Positions 49,337 through 60,232 of a DNA stretch of 64,000 nucleotides are shown here, piece after piece (positions within the stretch are counted from its first letter, which is position 1; each line of letters begins with the position of its first letter). Origin of the DNA: Eledone cirrhosa (Eukaryota; Mollusca; Cephalopoda; Octopoda; Eledonidae); assembly GCA_964016885.1 (NCBI GenBank), contig OZ024743.1, positions 14,771,709-14,835,708 of the forward strand. Direction: 5' to 3'. A program made the position numbers and the translations under genes. The notes under the pieces are model-generated. The model did no database searches. It saw nothing but the letters and a program-made list of their open reading frames with translations, and was not told the DNA's origin.

Positions 49337-49960
49337 ATATAGGCGCGCGGCCGCTAGAATTGGTTGAGGACTTCCTGTATCTGGGAGCGAAGATTGGGAA
49401 TACAGAAGATGATGTAGTTGAGAGGAAGAGCAAAGCCCGAGCGGCGTGCCACAGTTTGTGATCGTTGTGGAAGCCGGACCTTCGTAAAGACCTGAAGATC
49501 CGTCTCTTTGTTGCTGTAGTGGAATCCGTGCTGCCGTACGGGACTGAAACTTGGACACTGACCAATAAATTCACTCAGATGGCGGATGGGGGCTACAGGA
49601 GAATGCTGAGGATGGCTCTGAACATTAATCAGTATACACTGAGGATGAAGAACACAGAGCTGTAAGGGAGCTCCCAAAGGTCAGCCCGAGAGTAGCACAT
49701 AGTAGCACAGAACAGAGGAGACTGAGGTTAGCTGGACATTGTCAGCGACATCCAGAGATGGCACTGAACTCAGTGCTCCAGTAGGAGCCCCTACATGGAT
49801 ACACTGGAAGAGGGAGACAGTAGTTTACATATGTTGATGCTCTAAGGACAGACAGACACTGGTCTCTTGGAGACGCAGGACATGGCAGCGATGATGAGGG
49901 ACAGAGACCACTGGAAACAACTTGTCCAGGGATCTCGGGAATGTTACCTGCCCTATATAT
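49337..49960 (+). pseudogene. RTE-like LINE RT C-terminal fragment
   Basis: Frames contain VEDFLYLGAKIGNTEDDVVE, KPDLRKDLKIRLFVAVVESV and LPYGTETWTLT, the thumb-side region after the YADD box in RTE-type LINEs. Further on come LRLAGHCQRHPEMALNSVL and FTYVDALRTD, with stops and shifts. The 5' part is missing and both sides are microsatellite. Better preserved than the fragment at 40.4 kb. Confidence 0.75.
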
Positions 49961-49971
49961 ATATATATATA

Positions 49972-51410
49972 TATCATAAATCATGTCTATAGAATCAATC
50001 AGATATTAAAATATATACTATTTCTTCTTCTAATTAGCATAATTAACCATATACAAAATCAAATCTAGCAAGCTTTAAGAATAAATTTTCTTACGGGAAA
50101 ATCTCTGACAAACAATTGATCGTAGCCTCTTCGCGGCAGCCCCGTTCCATTATTTATCAAACATTTCGGCAGCATGCAGAATCCGATCAAATATACCGTC
50201 AACCACACACAATTAGTAGTAAAATTAAACTTAGAAGAAATGCGCACATAGCGTAATTATATCTCTACCATGGTTTCTTCCTTATATACGACATCCAAAT
50301 AATATGGAATTGTCCAGAGTTAGGATCATCAGGAGACAAACTCAAAAACAGACATTTAGTCTTCTAACCGCTCGCGCCAAATTTAGATTCAAAAATGGCT
50401 AGAATCGCTATGTAGCTGTGTACCAGCCAGAGAGAAAGCGTGGGATTGGTTGCTTACGGCGGGTAGGCTTGCTGCTAGAAAGCGCAGCCATATATCGCCA
50501 AATTTAATCTCAACCAATTGGGAGATTATTAAATATAAAGGTTATCATATACATAAAATTAAATTAAAGATATATATATGTTGCAACTGTTCACTTTTAA
50601 GCTCAATGAAGAATTAATAAATTAAAATCAAAAAATCAGAGCATTATATCATAAATCATGTATATAGAATTAATCAGATATTAAAATATATACCATTTCT
50701 TCTTCTAATTAGCATAATTAACCATATACAAGATCAAATCTAGCAAGCTTTAAGAATACATTTTCTTACGGGGAAATCTCTGACAAACAATTGATCGTAG
50801 CCTCTTCGCGGCAGCCCCGTTCCATTATTTATCAAACATTTCGGCAGCTGCAGAATCCGATCAAATATACCGTCAACCACACACAATTAGTAGTAAAATT
50901 AAACTTAGAAGAAATGCGCACATACCGTAATTATATCTCTACCATGGTTTCTTCCTTATTTACGACATCCAAATAATATGGAATTGTCCAGAGTTAGGAT
51001 CATCAGGAGACAAACTCAAAAACAGACATTTAGTCTTCTAACCGATCGCGCCAAATTTAGATTCAAAAATGGCTAGAATCGCTATGTAGCTGTGTACCAG
51101 CCAGAGAGAAAGCGTGGGATTGGTTGCTTACGGCGGGTAGGCTTGCTGCTAGAAAGCGCAGCCATATATCGCCAAATTTAATCTCAACCAATTGGGAGAT
51201 CATTAAAAATAAAGATTATCATATACATAAAATTAAATTAAAGATATATATATATATGTTACAACTGTTCACTTTTAAGCTCAATGAAGAATTAATAAAT
51301 TAAAATAAAAAATCAGAGCATTATATCATAAGTCATGTCTATAGAATCAATCAGATATTAAATTATATACTATTTCTTCTTCTAATTAGCATAATTAACC
51401 ATAATTAACC
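49972..51410. repeat. 675-bp tandem repeat, 2.1 copies
   Basis: Units 49972-50646 and 50647-51323 are nearly identical (a few single-base changes), with the first 90 bp of a third unit at 51324-51412. Each unit contains CTGATGATCC on the minus strand. No convincing protein. The array ends at a (TA)n tract just before PLE3. Confidence 0.9.
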
Positions 51411-51411
51411 G

Positions 51412-51415
<4 letters not shown>

Positions 51416-51492
<77 letters not shown>

Positions 51493-51642
51493 GCAAAAGT
51501 TTTATTTAAAATTGTTGAGTTACAACGAGTAAATATTTTTTAACTGATATAAAGCACTCAACAAGTTTTGGAGTAGATATACGATATTAAACAAGTGGAA
51601 ACCATATGGTTTTATAAATATAGTTTCCATTTGTTTAATATC

Positions 51643-51686
<44 letters not shown>
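51416..51686. repeat. (TA)n tracts and a 24-bp-arm palindrome
   Basis: (TA)n at 51416-51489 and 51645-51686. Between them 51579-51602 and 51623-51646 are inverted copies (ATACGATATTAAACAA...), one mismatch, loop 20. Confidence 0.85.
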
Positions 51687-51690
<4 letters not shown>

Positions 51691-51901
51691 TTCATCCACC
51701 GTATGCAGTTCTTTCGTTACAATCAGAGAGATAAAATCAGAGTATATGGAGGAGCCAAACCAAATGGGAAAAAATGGTAATAATGACACAAATGGGACCT
51801 GCCCCTTGTATATGAGCAAATTTTGGAATAGAATAGAAAGAACTAGGAATGAGGTTAATAGAATAAACTCATGGCATGATAGCAATATATACTAGAGTGT
51901 A

Positions 51902-52436
51902 ATGTTCATCGACACAACCCCTAGAGGTGAATTAGCTTACAAATTTAGAAGGGCCCTAGATAAATATAAACTCAATATTAAGATAGTAGAAAGACCAGAT
52001 ACTTCCATAAAAACACTTATTAGCAATACATACCCTTTTCAAAGACCTCCCTGTATAGATAAGAAATGTATAATCTGTAAATTAAGCCCCCATATTAACT
52101 GTAAAACTATAAATGTAGTATATAGCATAAGATGTACTGAAGGACAATGTAAAGATAAGAATATAGTGTACATTGGTGAGACAGCTCGAGAGAATAAGGG
52201 AACGGATAAATGAACACCGGCGATACATTCAAGATAGTAAAGAATCATCTGTACTCTACCAACATGCTAAAATAGAACATAAGAGTAAATTAGAGAACAT
52301 AGAAATAAAAATAGAATCTACACACAGAAAAGACGCAATGTTTAGACAAATCATAGAGGCAATAAGCATAAATGAACTGCAACCAAAATTAAATAGAAAA
52401 CATGTGAGTAATAGCAACATCACAACTTACAATTAA
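51902..52436 (+). pseudogene. PLE3 GIY-YIG endonuclease domain, one frameshift
   Basis: The first frame (51902-52213) has a PLE-type pre-nuclease segment (FIDTTPRGELAYKF), a CX4CXXC-type cysteine cluster (CIDKKCIICK), the GIY half (VVYSIRC) and the YIG half (IVYIGETAR). A single-base shift near 52185 moves the reading to 52173-52436 (RIRERINEHRRYIQDSKESS). In PLEs this nuclease cuts the target for priming. The RT normally upstream is absent. Confidence 0.8.
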
Positions 52437-52639
52437 GGACAAAATGAAAGCACACACGCACATAGAACAAATAACCAACCAGTAACATGTAAATAAACAA
52501 ATAAATACACACATATAAGCACACACAGACACCCGGATGTAACACATGCGCAAACTAAGCAATCAACACACACAAAAACAAGATGGTGTAGGACGGAACA
52601 AAGAAGAGGCACAAAAACAAAGAAAATAATCCCCAGTCA

Positions 52640-52678
52640 CTGAAGAGGTCACATAATGTGTGACGAAATAACTTTGAC
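52640..52678 (+). other. Hammerhead-like motif in PLE3 tail
   Basis: CTGAAGAG, then a 6-bp stem GTCACA/TGTGAC, then GAAATAACTTTGA. The copy at 63831-63858 keeps the ends but has a different, still fully paired stem. CUGANGA-stem-GAAA is the hammerhead core layout; PLEs are known to carry such ribozymes. Whether this one folds fully is not shown. Confidence 0.5.
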
Positions 52679-52887
52679 AATATATAAACAATCATCTGGT
52701 TGTGGAACCAACCAACCAACCGGAAATTTATAAAGTCCTAAATTTATAAATTTATTACAATAAATTGAAGTGAAAGCAGCTGGTGCGTGTTTTTTATTGG
52801 CAACATGACCCTCCCAAAGTATAACAATATCGGTTTCAACACACGTTTTCAGATAAAGAATCTTGCTAAACAAATTCAGAAACGAAA

Positions 52888-52925
<38 letters not shown>

Positions 52926-53006
52926 ATTAAATAAAATACAGAGTTTCTAACTCATATTGATACCCTGCAATTAACAAGCTCAAAGTATAAATACTGAGCA
53001 TTATAT

Positions 53007-53300
53007 AATAATATATGTAGAAATACATACAGATAATTCAGTCTCTAAAATTACGAGGATAGAAAATACCACAATTGTGGTATTATCTGTTACAAGCACA
53101 ATTTTCAGGGCGAAACATATTAAATCTCTAATCTGTCCGAGAGATGAAATAGTTATTGATACGGTCTGTATAAGGGATTTTTATATCATATGAAAATATT
53201 TTTCATAACTTACGTATGTTTCAGATTAAATATATAAAACAATTGTGGTATTTTCTACCCTCGTAATTTCAGACACTGAATTCTCTGTGTTTATTTCTAC

Positions 53301-53312
<12 letters not shown>
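53007..53312. repeat. About 73-bp inverted repeats, 160-bp core
   Basis: 53007-53080 and 53239-53312 are inverted copies (ATATATGTAGAAATA ... GAAAATACCACAATTG). The right arm ends in (TA)n. The left arm has an inner palindrome AATACCACAATTGTGGTATT. No coding content. Confidence 0.85.
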
Positions 53313-53334
<22 letters not shown>

Positions 53335-53420
53335 ATGTAAACATTTGAACAGGGACAAAACAGAGAGGCAGTACAATAAATGTTTATTAATTTCACGCTC
53401 AGGAGAGTCGGGGGGGGGGG

Positions 53421-53446
53421 CGTTTCGGGCATAAGCCCTTCCTCAG
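53421..53446 (-). other. Hammerhead-like terminal motif of PLE1
   Basis: Minus strand: CTGAGGA, A, hairpin GGGC-TTAT-GCCC, GAAACG. This matches the CUGANGA-stem II-GAAA core apart from one extra A. Confidence 0.5.
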
Positions 53447-54692
53447 GTGAGAAGTGTGTGGGAACAGAGTTCAAAAGGTGTGTAGGGGAGAGGTAGAGAG
53501 ACATATAGCGAAAGGAAACGGTGCGAATGAAAAAAAAACAAATAAAGATAAAAAATAAAAATAAAGCATGATCAAAATACAAGGAATGAGAAAATTTAAA
53601 AATAAAGGCATGATCAAAATAAACTGTAATTAAAAGGGGGGTAAACAGGTGGTGGAAGGGTGTGGGGTTAGTAGGGGTGGTGGCGGGTGGAGTGGGGAGA
53701 GGGAGATGGGGTGTCCGAGCGGGGAGGGCTGAAGGTGGTGTGTGTGTGTAAGGTGTGCGTGTGTGTGTGTGTGTGTATGTGAAAGTAAGGGTTGGGGGAA
53801 AAACGGGGTTGCATGTTCAGGAAGAGGTGTGTGTGGGGGGTGTTTTTGTGGGTCGGAGTGTCTGCGTGTGTGGATAGGGGGTGGGGGAGAGGAATCAGGA
53901 GGCTGAGGGTGTAAATATATGGTGGGAAGCACGTGTGTGTGGGGTTTAAGCGTGATGTGGGTGTGGGTGGCGTATGGAGAAAAACATTTTTTTGGGGTGT
54001 GTGTGACGATGAGTTATGTAGGTAATTACGCAAGATGATGGTTGAAAAGTTGGTAAGTTCCAAGGATGTTACTAGATTGGTTGTAAGTCAAAATCTGCGT
54101 GTGGGTAATCCATGAAGTGGTGGTCGGAAGAGGAGAGATGTGGGGTGCGCGCGCAACAGCAAGTGGTCAGCAGTGGGAGTGCTGTGGTCTGTTGGTGCTG
54201 GGAGGTGGCCAGAAGGCACAGCAGCAGTCAGTGGAATGGTAAAAGGGCGAGGATGGGTAGGTGTGAAAGTTAGAGTGAGGAGGGTGTGTGTGTGTGTGTG
54301 TGTATTAGTAGGGGTGTTAGTGGGATGAGTGAGTGTGGAGCAAGGGTGTGGGTGGAGTGGGGAGAGAAGGGTGTGAGTGGTTCTATGGAGGGAGTGTGGT
54401 GTACTGGTGTGTGTGTAGTTTGATGAAGAGGTGTTAGTGGGTGTTAGTATACGGGAGGTGGGGAGTGGTTGAATGCAGGTGTGAGTGGGGGTTAGTGGTG
54501 GTAGGGTGTGTAGAGTTGGTGGTGTACGAGGGTGTGTGGGTACGTGTGCGTGGGGTCGGGGGGGGGGGGTGTTAATGATGTTAGTTGCGTGTGGGATGGG
54601 CGGTGAAAAGGAGGGGTGTGTTAGTGGTGTAATGGCGGATAAGTGTGGGGGGAGGGGGGCGATCGAACGCTAAAGGAATAAGGGTGGGGAGT

Positions 54693-56841
54693 TCAGGCCG
54701 GGGGGAGTGTGGGTCTGTAAGATGAAGATAGTTCATTGTTCGACCGTAAGGCGATGGGCGGGTGTTCCGTGGCACTGGAGTAGGCCACAGACTGTGAGAT
54801 GGCGTGCGGAGCGTCCAAGGCCACCAAAGTGGCGAGCGATGGGGGAACTGCCCCCGATACGAATATCCCGGAGGCGCTGCGTGACTCGGTCCGCCAGGCG
54901 ACGTCCCGTCTGTCCGACATAAGTCCGTAGACTAGGTTGGAGGAGGTGCAGCGGAAGGCATGCCGGACCGAGAGAGAGTGGCCGTTGGGACCCTGGAAGG
55001 TGGTGGTGTTGGTGATGTGGGGACAGGTGTTGCAGCGGGGCCTAGAACAGGGAAAGGAACCGGGGGGGGACAGAGCATGGGTTGGGGGGTAGGGAGCTGT
55101 GGACGAAGAGGGTGCGGAGATTGCGTGTACGTTTGAAGGAGGGGAGTGGTGGAGTTGGGAAGATGTGGGAGTTGGAGGGGTCGGACTGGAGGCGTCAGAA
55201 GAGGCGGCGTATGGTGCGCTGGAGGGGTAAGGAGGAGGGGTGGTATGTGATGGGGAAGGGGAGGCGGTGGGTGGGAGTGCGGTGGCGTCGTGTGAGGGTG
55301 GTGGAGCGGGGGACAGCACGGACGCGGGTGAGAGCGGTGTGGACTAGAGAGGCGGGGTAACCTCTGCGGATGAAATGGCTGACTAGGGAAAGGGCCTGGG
55401 ACTCAAAGACAGCATCACGGCTACAGAGGCGGCGGATCCTGAGAAGTTGGGAGTAGGGAATGAAGTGTTTAGTGTGGGTGGGGTGGGGTGGGAAGAGGTG
55501 AAGTCGAGGTAAGAGTGGGAGCCGGTTGGTTTGAAGAAGGCGGAGGTGACGAGGGAGTGGTGGGAGGGGTCGAAGGCGACGGAGATATCTAAGAAGTGGA
55601 GGTGGGTGGTGGAGATAGAGGTGGTGAAGTGGAGGGAGGAGTGGAAGGAGCAGAAGTAGGAGAGAAAGGAGTCGAGCTGTTCTCGGGTGAGGGTCGTGGC
55701 TCCGATACAGTCGTCAATGTAACGACCGTACAGTTCGGGCGTCGGGCCGGTGTACTGGGCAAAGATTTGGGCCTCAACATCGCCAACAAAAAGGTTGGCA
55801 TAGTTCGGGCCCATTCTTGTGCCCATGGCTACCCCCGTGACCTGTTGGTAAAACTCACCCGAGAAGGAGAAACAATTTAGGGTGAGGAGCAGCTCGGCGA
55901 GGCGAAGGAGGGTGGGGTTGGAGGGAATGGGGGAGGGGCGAAGATCGAGGTAGTGTTTGAGGGCGCGAAGGCCGTCGGCGTGGGGGATGACTGTATAGAG
56001 GGACTTGATGTCTATGGTGAAGAGGAAGGGCTGTGGGCCGGGTAGGTAGGTGAAGGAGTCGGAAAGGCGCAGGGCGTGGTTGGTGTTGGAGATGTGGGAT
56101 GGGAGGGTGGGGACAAGGGGGAGAGGAGGGAGTCGAGAAAGGCGGAGATGAGTTCGGTGGGGCAGTTGCAAGCGGAGACGATGGGGCGGCCGGGGTTGTC
56201 GGGTTTGTGGAGTTTGGGGAGGAAGTAGATGGTGAGGGTGCGGGGGGTGCGGACGATGAGGGGGGAAGCGGTGGGGGGAGGAGGGATGAGGCGATGAGGT
56301 CTTTGATGGTGGAGGAGACTTGTTGTTGGTAGAGGGGGGTGGGATCGGAGGGTAGAGTGCGGTAAAAGAGGGGGTTACAGAGCTGCCTGAGGGCTTCGGC
56401 CGTGTAGAATCCGCGCGCCACACCACTACGGCGCCTCCCTTGTCCGCCGGTTTGATGACGATGTCATCTCGGCTACGGAGGGAGCGGAGAGCGAGGGGTT
56501 CGCCCCGTGAGATATTGTGCCGTTTGGAACGGTGGCGGAAGTCGAAACGATTTACTGCGTTACGGCTGGCATCGACGAAGGCGTCCAGGGTACTAAGTTG
56601 CCCTGGGGCCGGCGTTCAAGAAGATGGTCGTCGGCCCAGGGCGATAAACGGGTCTGGGGCGTCCGGAGCCGGTGGCGTTCGGCTGAAATGTGCCTGTAGC
56701 TTAGTGCGTCGCACGAATCGCTCGACTTCCGTTCGGGTGCGGAACTCGTCGCTGTGCGGAGTGTGGGGTATGAAGCGAAGGCCTCTACTAAGGAGTGAGC
56801 GCTCAGGTGCGGAGAGGGGGAGGTCAGGGGGTATGGTGACA
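54693..56841 (-). pseudogene. PLE1 RT and GIY-YIG protein, several frameshifts
   Basis: The N-terminal block is VVTIPPDLPLSAPERSLLSR (from about 56841). RT1 follows (DDIVIKPADKGGAVVVW, about 56460-56410), the usual PLE signature, with one stop at 56616 in the same frame. Frames then change: EALRQLCNPLFYRTL (56400-56280) and TIYFLPKLHKPDNPGRPIVS (about 56230-56160). The long frame to 55383 carries motif A (FTIDIKSLYTVIPH), GVAMGTRMGPNYANLFV and the catalytic YIDD (RYIDDCIG). The nuclease region (55319-54693) has the CNTCPH cysteines and the GIY half (NLVYGL). The YIG half (YVGQTGR) is out of frame and the CXXC spacer between them is missing. Confidence 0.82.
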
Positions 56842-56961
56842 ACAGGGGTGGGGTTTCGGTGTTTATATATATATATATATATATATATTAGAGAGAGGTT
56901 TTTTTTAGAAAATGAAAAATAACCGAGGTGTCCTACACGAGTGAAAGTATAAAGTACAAAA

Positions 56962-57039
56962 AGATGAAATCGAAAATGCAACTGGAATCTTATTTAAAAA
57001 AATATATATACATTTATTTCGTTCCTTTACCGGTTTCGC
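56962..57039. repeat. PLE2 left inverted terminal repeat
   Basis: AGATGAAATCGAAAATGCAA ... TTTACCGGTTTCGC. Its inverted copy is at 60062-60138, with a few changes. Confidence 0.88.
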
Positions 57040-57582
57040 AATTCTTCTGCTTTCAAAAGAAGAGTTGAGATGGAGGGTCTGTGGTTTTTCTCACATCTGG
57101 TTGGTCTTTGAATGTTACTTGTTTTATATAGAAAAAGTGGCTCGAAACGCCAGATTTTTAGAGAATTAATGTGATTGGTTGGTCAATAAATATAATAAAT
57201 TTCGTGCCAGTTCGCGTTACAAAGTTCTTCAAACAAGGGAGGGGGGTGTCAGGTTCTTCTTTCATATATGAGTGTTTGAATTTCTTTTTACTTAAAAAAG
57301 GGGGCTCACGAAGGCTTTTTTTTTATAAATGTAATTTGATTCGTTATAAATGAAATTATGGTTGTCACGTGAACAACTTCATTAAAATTCGCGCCCGTAT
57401 TTGGGAATTTATTTTGTAGCCTTTTAGAGAATTTTATGACAAGCAAAAGATAATGGTCAAGAGAAATGGGACGGGAGAATTGTTCTGGTTCAGTGAAAAT
57501 ATGGTTGGTTCTCTGGGGTGTCAGAATTCAGATTTTCTATTGAAATAAAGAAAGTAAAGATATGTATGTTTATCTGTGTGCT

Positions 57583-57589
<7 letters not shown>

Positions 57590-57614
<25 letters not shown>

Positions 57615-57900
57615 GGAAGATGACTCTATTAGTAGAAATTGGGGAAGGAGTTGTGTGTGTGTGTATATGGGTTTTATGTGTATGTGTGTGGGGGGGAGTA
57701 TGTTAAGATAGAGAGAATATATATATTTTGTGTGTGTGTATATGTGTGTATGAAAGTGATTCTATTAGTAGAAATGGGGGCGGGAGTTGTGTATCTGGGG
57801 GGGGTATGTGTGTGGATGTGTGTGCGGGAGTATGGTTAGCATGTTAAGATGAAGAGAATATATATATTGTGTGTGTGTGTAGGAAAATGATTCCATTAGT
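57590..57900. repeat. GT-rich minisatellite in the PLE2 3' region
   Basis: Three irregular units with GATTCTATTAGTAGAAAT, GT runs and AGAGAATATATATAT, period roughly 135 bp. Confidence 0.75.
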
Positions 57901-57904
57901 AGGA

Positions 57905-58172
57905 ATATTTTTGAATGAACATATTTTCCTTACTTATTCGTATTTGTTCTGTTGTATTGTCAGCGCAAACGTATGTTAAGGTTTATTTAGTTCGGGTTTT
58001 TATTTTCTAAAGTAGAAGGTGTTATGTGTGTGCGTGTCTGTTTGGATGCTTAGCATGTTATGGTGTTGACATAATGTATATTAAACGATATTTAATGCTA
58101 GTCTATATTTTTGAATAAACATATTTTCCTTATTTATTCGTATTTGTTCTGTTGTATTTTCAGCGCAAGGTA
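57905..58172. repeat. 62-bp direct repeat at the end of the PLE2 ORF
   Basis: 57905-57972 and 58109-58172 match (TTTTGAATGAACATATTTTC ... CAGCGCAA). The right copy covers the last codons and stop of the PLE2 ORF, so a piece of the ORF end is duplicated downstream. Confidence 0.8.
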
Positions 58173-60043
58173 AAATGGTAAGTCTTGGAATTTGGGTGTC
58201 TTATTACTTGCGCATATGTCTAGATGTGCGCTTAGTGGTATCTGTCTCGTGTTTGGTTCTCGTAATTGTTGGCGATGAACTGTCATTCTGTTTCTGAGTG
58301 TGAGTTTAGTTTGTCCTATATAATCTTCATTGCATCCTTTACATTTAATGGCATGAAGTAGATTTTTTGATGAGCAAGTGAGGTGATTTTTTACAGCAAA
58401 ATTTTGTCCTGATTTAAATGTATCCGTGTTGCCTTTAATGAGGTGAGTGCAGGTTCCACAATTAGAGCGACCATATTTTTTGACAGTTGGTTGTGGGTTT
58501 GTGGTAGGTAATTTGGCATTGATGAGTAATGTTTTCAGGGATTTCGGTTGTCTTTTGCTTTTGATTATTTTGTGTGTTTCAAGGGCTTTTTTCATTCTTG
58601 GGTCTTGTTTCAGTAGTGTGATGTTCTTGTGAATAGTGTTGTAAGCTTCCGCCTTTCTTGGGTTGTGTGTTGAGATATATGATAGAATATTGGACGTATC
58701 TTGAATTTGTTTCTGTTTTCGTAATTCATCAATGCCTATTGCCCTTTCTATTCCATTATTTATTAGTAATGGTGGTTACTGTCTTTCGAGTAGAATTTCC
58801 TTTAATTCTTGAAGTCTTTTATTTCGCGTTTCATAATTGGAGACATTTGTGCAAATTCTTCTTGCTAGGTTAAAAGGAATGTTCGTCTTCGTGTGCTTTG
58901 GGTGGTTGGAGGTGAATAGCAGGTATTGTTTGGAATCTGTTGGTTTGTAGTGCATTTCAGTTTCAATATTTGTGAATTTTTTAAAGATTAAGATGTTCAT
59001 AAATGGGAGTTGATCTTGGCTGTATTCCATTGTGAATTGGATGTATTTATTAATGGCGTTTATTAAGTTTTTGAAATCATTCAGTTGGTCAAGTGTCTGG
59101 GACCAAATAATGAGACAATCATCCAAGTAGCGTTTCCAATTCTCTGATAAATATTTGTGGAAGTTAAATCCGTATTTTCATTTAGACTGTTCATTTATCT
59201 GGTCTTCTAAGTATGCCATGACTAAGTTGGCATAAGTTGGAGTGGTTTTTTTACCCATCGCAGTCGCCGATATTTGCTTGTAAGTACTGCCATCGAAATA
59301 AAAAAAGTTGTTCTGTAAGATAAATTTTAATCCCTCGGTGATGAAGCTTTTTTCTATTCTGCCAGGTATCTCATTGGGATATTTCTCTAGCCAGAATCCT
59401 ATTGCTTCTACTCCGTATTGGTGTGGGATCGTTTTGTAGAGATTCACTACACCAAAAGACACAATAATAGTGTCGTTGTTGACATGTTTGGGGAGGTGGT
59501 TTAAAAGGTTCAAATCGTTTCTTACAAGGCTTGGTATGTGTTTGAAAATTGGTTTTAGTAGTATGTCTATAAAGTTGCTCAGTCTGTGTGTTTCACATTG
59601 TGGGCCCGCTACAATTGGTTTTAATTTAAGGTCTGTAAGGTATTGTGTGTTCACGCATGCCGAGGTGGATTGTTTACAGGCATCGTTAATTATTTTACAC
59701 TTGTCGATCTTCGCAGGTCCGTAAAGGTTACTGGTTTTATATTCAAAATGTGCTAAATAATCGCGTTCCTTTTTAGTTAAGTATTCCTGATATCGACAAA
59801 TGAGTGCGTTTAATCTTGTCATTGTTTTTGATTGCTGGTAATTTTTTACTCTTTCATAGTAATTAGTATTTTGTAAGAGAGAGAACATAGAATTTTTATA
59901 TTTTTCAGCATCCATAATCACAACAGTACTACCATTGTTCGCTTCTTTAATTATAATGTCCGTATTGTTTTTTAGTTCAAGGATAATCTCCTATTCCCTT
60001 CGACTCGGTTGTGTTTGTGTTTAGGTTGCGGTAGTTCATGGTA
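58134..60043 (-). pseudogene. PLE2 RT plus GIY-YIG, two in-frame stops
   Basis: One reading frame runs from about 60005 to the stop at 58134 with only two internal stops (near 59178 and 58776). RT1 is DIIIKEANNGSTVVIMD. The motif A region reads VSFGVVNLYKTIPH, where PLEs have SFDV...LYTNIP, so the catalytic Asp is Gly. TAMGKKTTPTYANLVMAYLE follows, then motif C RYLDDCLIIW (about 59130), intact. The GIY-YIG region (58595-58134) has CGTCTHLIKG, LLHAIKCKGCNEDYIGQTKL and RNRMTVHRQQL, with the GIY tyrosine replaced by His. The ATG at about 60041 is followed by only about 20 codons before a shift, so most of the N-terminal domain is missing. Confidence 0.82.
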
Positions 60044-60061
60044 TGGGAAAGTTCGTGAACG

Positions 60062-60137
60062 GCGAAACCGGTAAAGAACCAAATAAATATATATATATTT
60101 TAGAAAATAAGACTCCAGTTGCATTTTCGATTTCATC

Positions 60138-60138
<1 letters not shown>
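60062..60138. repeat. PLE2 right inverted terminal repeat
   Basis: Inverted copy of 56962-57039, followed by a (TA)n run (60144-60227). Confidence 0.88.

Positions 60139-60227
<89 letters not shown>
60139..60227. repeat. Long (TA)n microsatellite
   Basis: About 40 TA units; gives Tyr/Ile frames on both strands that are not genes. Confidence 0.95.

Positions 60228-60232
<5 letters not shown>

Larger units (their letters stand above)
51710..52900 (+). mobile_element. PLE3: Penelope-like element, 3' part
   Basis: It holds the C-terminal GIY-YIG region (51902-52436) and about 450 bp of downstream sequence ending near (TA)n at 52888. The RT is missing, so the copy is 5'-truncated. The downstream part shares a structured motif and TGGCAACAT with the last 300 bp of the window. 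Confidence 0.7.
53334..56862 (-). mobile_element. PLE1: Penelope-like element, C-rich sense strand
   Basis: Coding region at about 56841-54693, then about 1.3 kb of C/A-rich 3' sequence. It ends near 53334 with a terminal-repeat-like motif. Both ends lie at (TA)n tracts (53305-53333 and 56863-56888). The plus strand is strongly G-rich across the element, unlike the AT-rich surroundings. Confidence 0.8.
56962..60138 (-). mobile_element. PLE2: Penelope-like element with inverted terminal repeats
   Basis: A 3.2-kb AT-rich element. The protein is encoded on the minus strand at 60040-58134, with about 1 kb of GT-rich 3' sequence. Inverted repeats of about 78 bp sit at both ends, and (TA)n runs on from the right one. 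Penelope-type elements are known with direct or inverted terminal repeats. Confidence 0.82.

Noticed and set aside
49068..49337. Cys/Val and Thr/His repeat frames
   Set aside because: Translations of the (CA)n tract at 49138-49274.
49972..51410. LTRs of an LTR retrotransposon or a CRISPR-like array
   Set aside because: Units are directly adjacent, with no internal gag/pol; unit length and eukaryotic context rule out CRISPR.
53630..54063. Pro/His/Thr frames in the 3' part of PLE1
   Set aside because: Low-complexity C/A-rich 3' sequence; downstream of the PLE1 stop.
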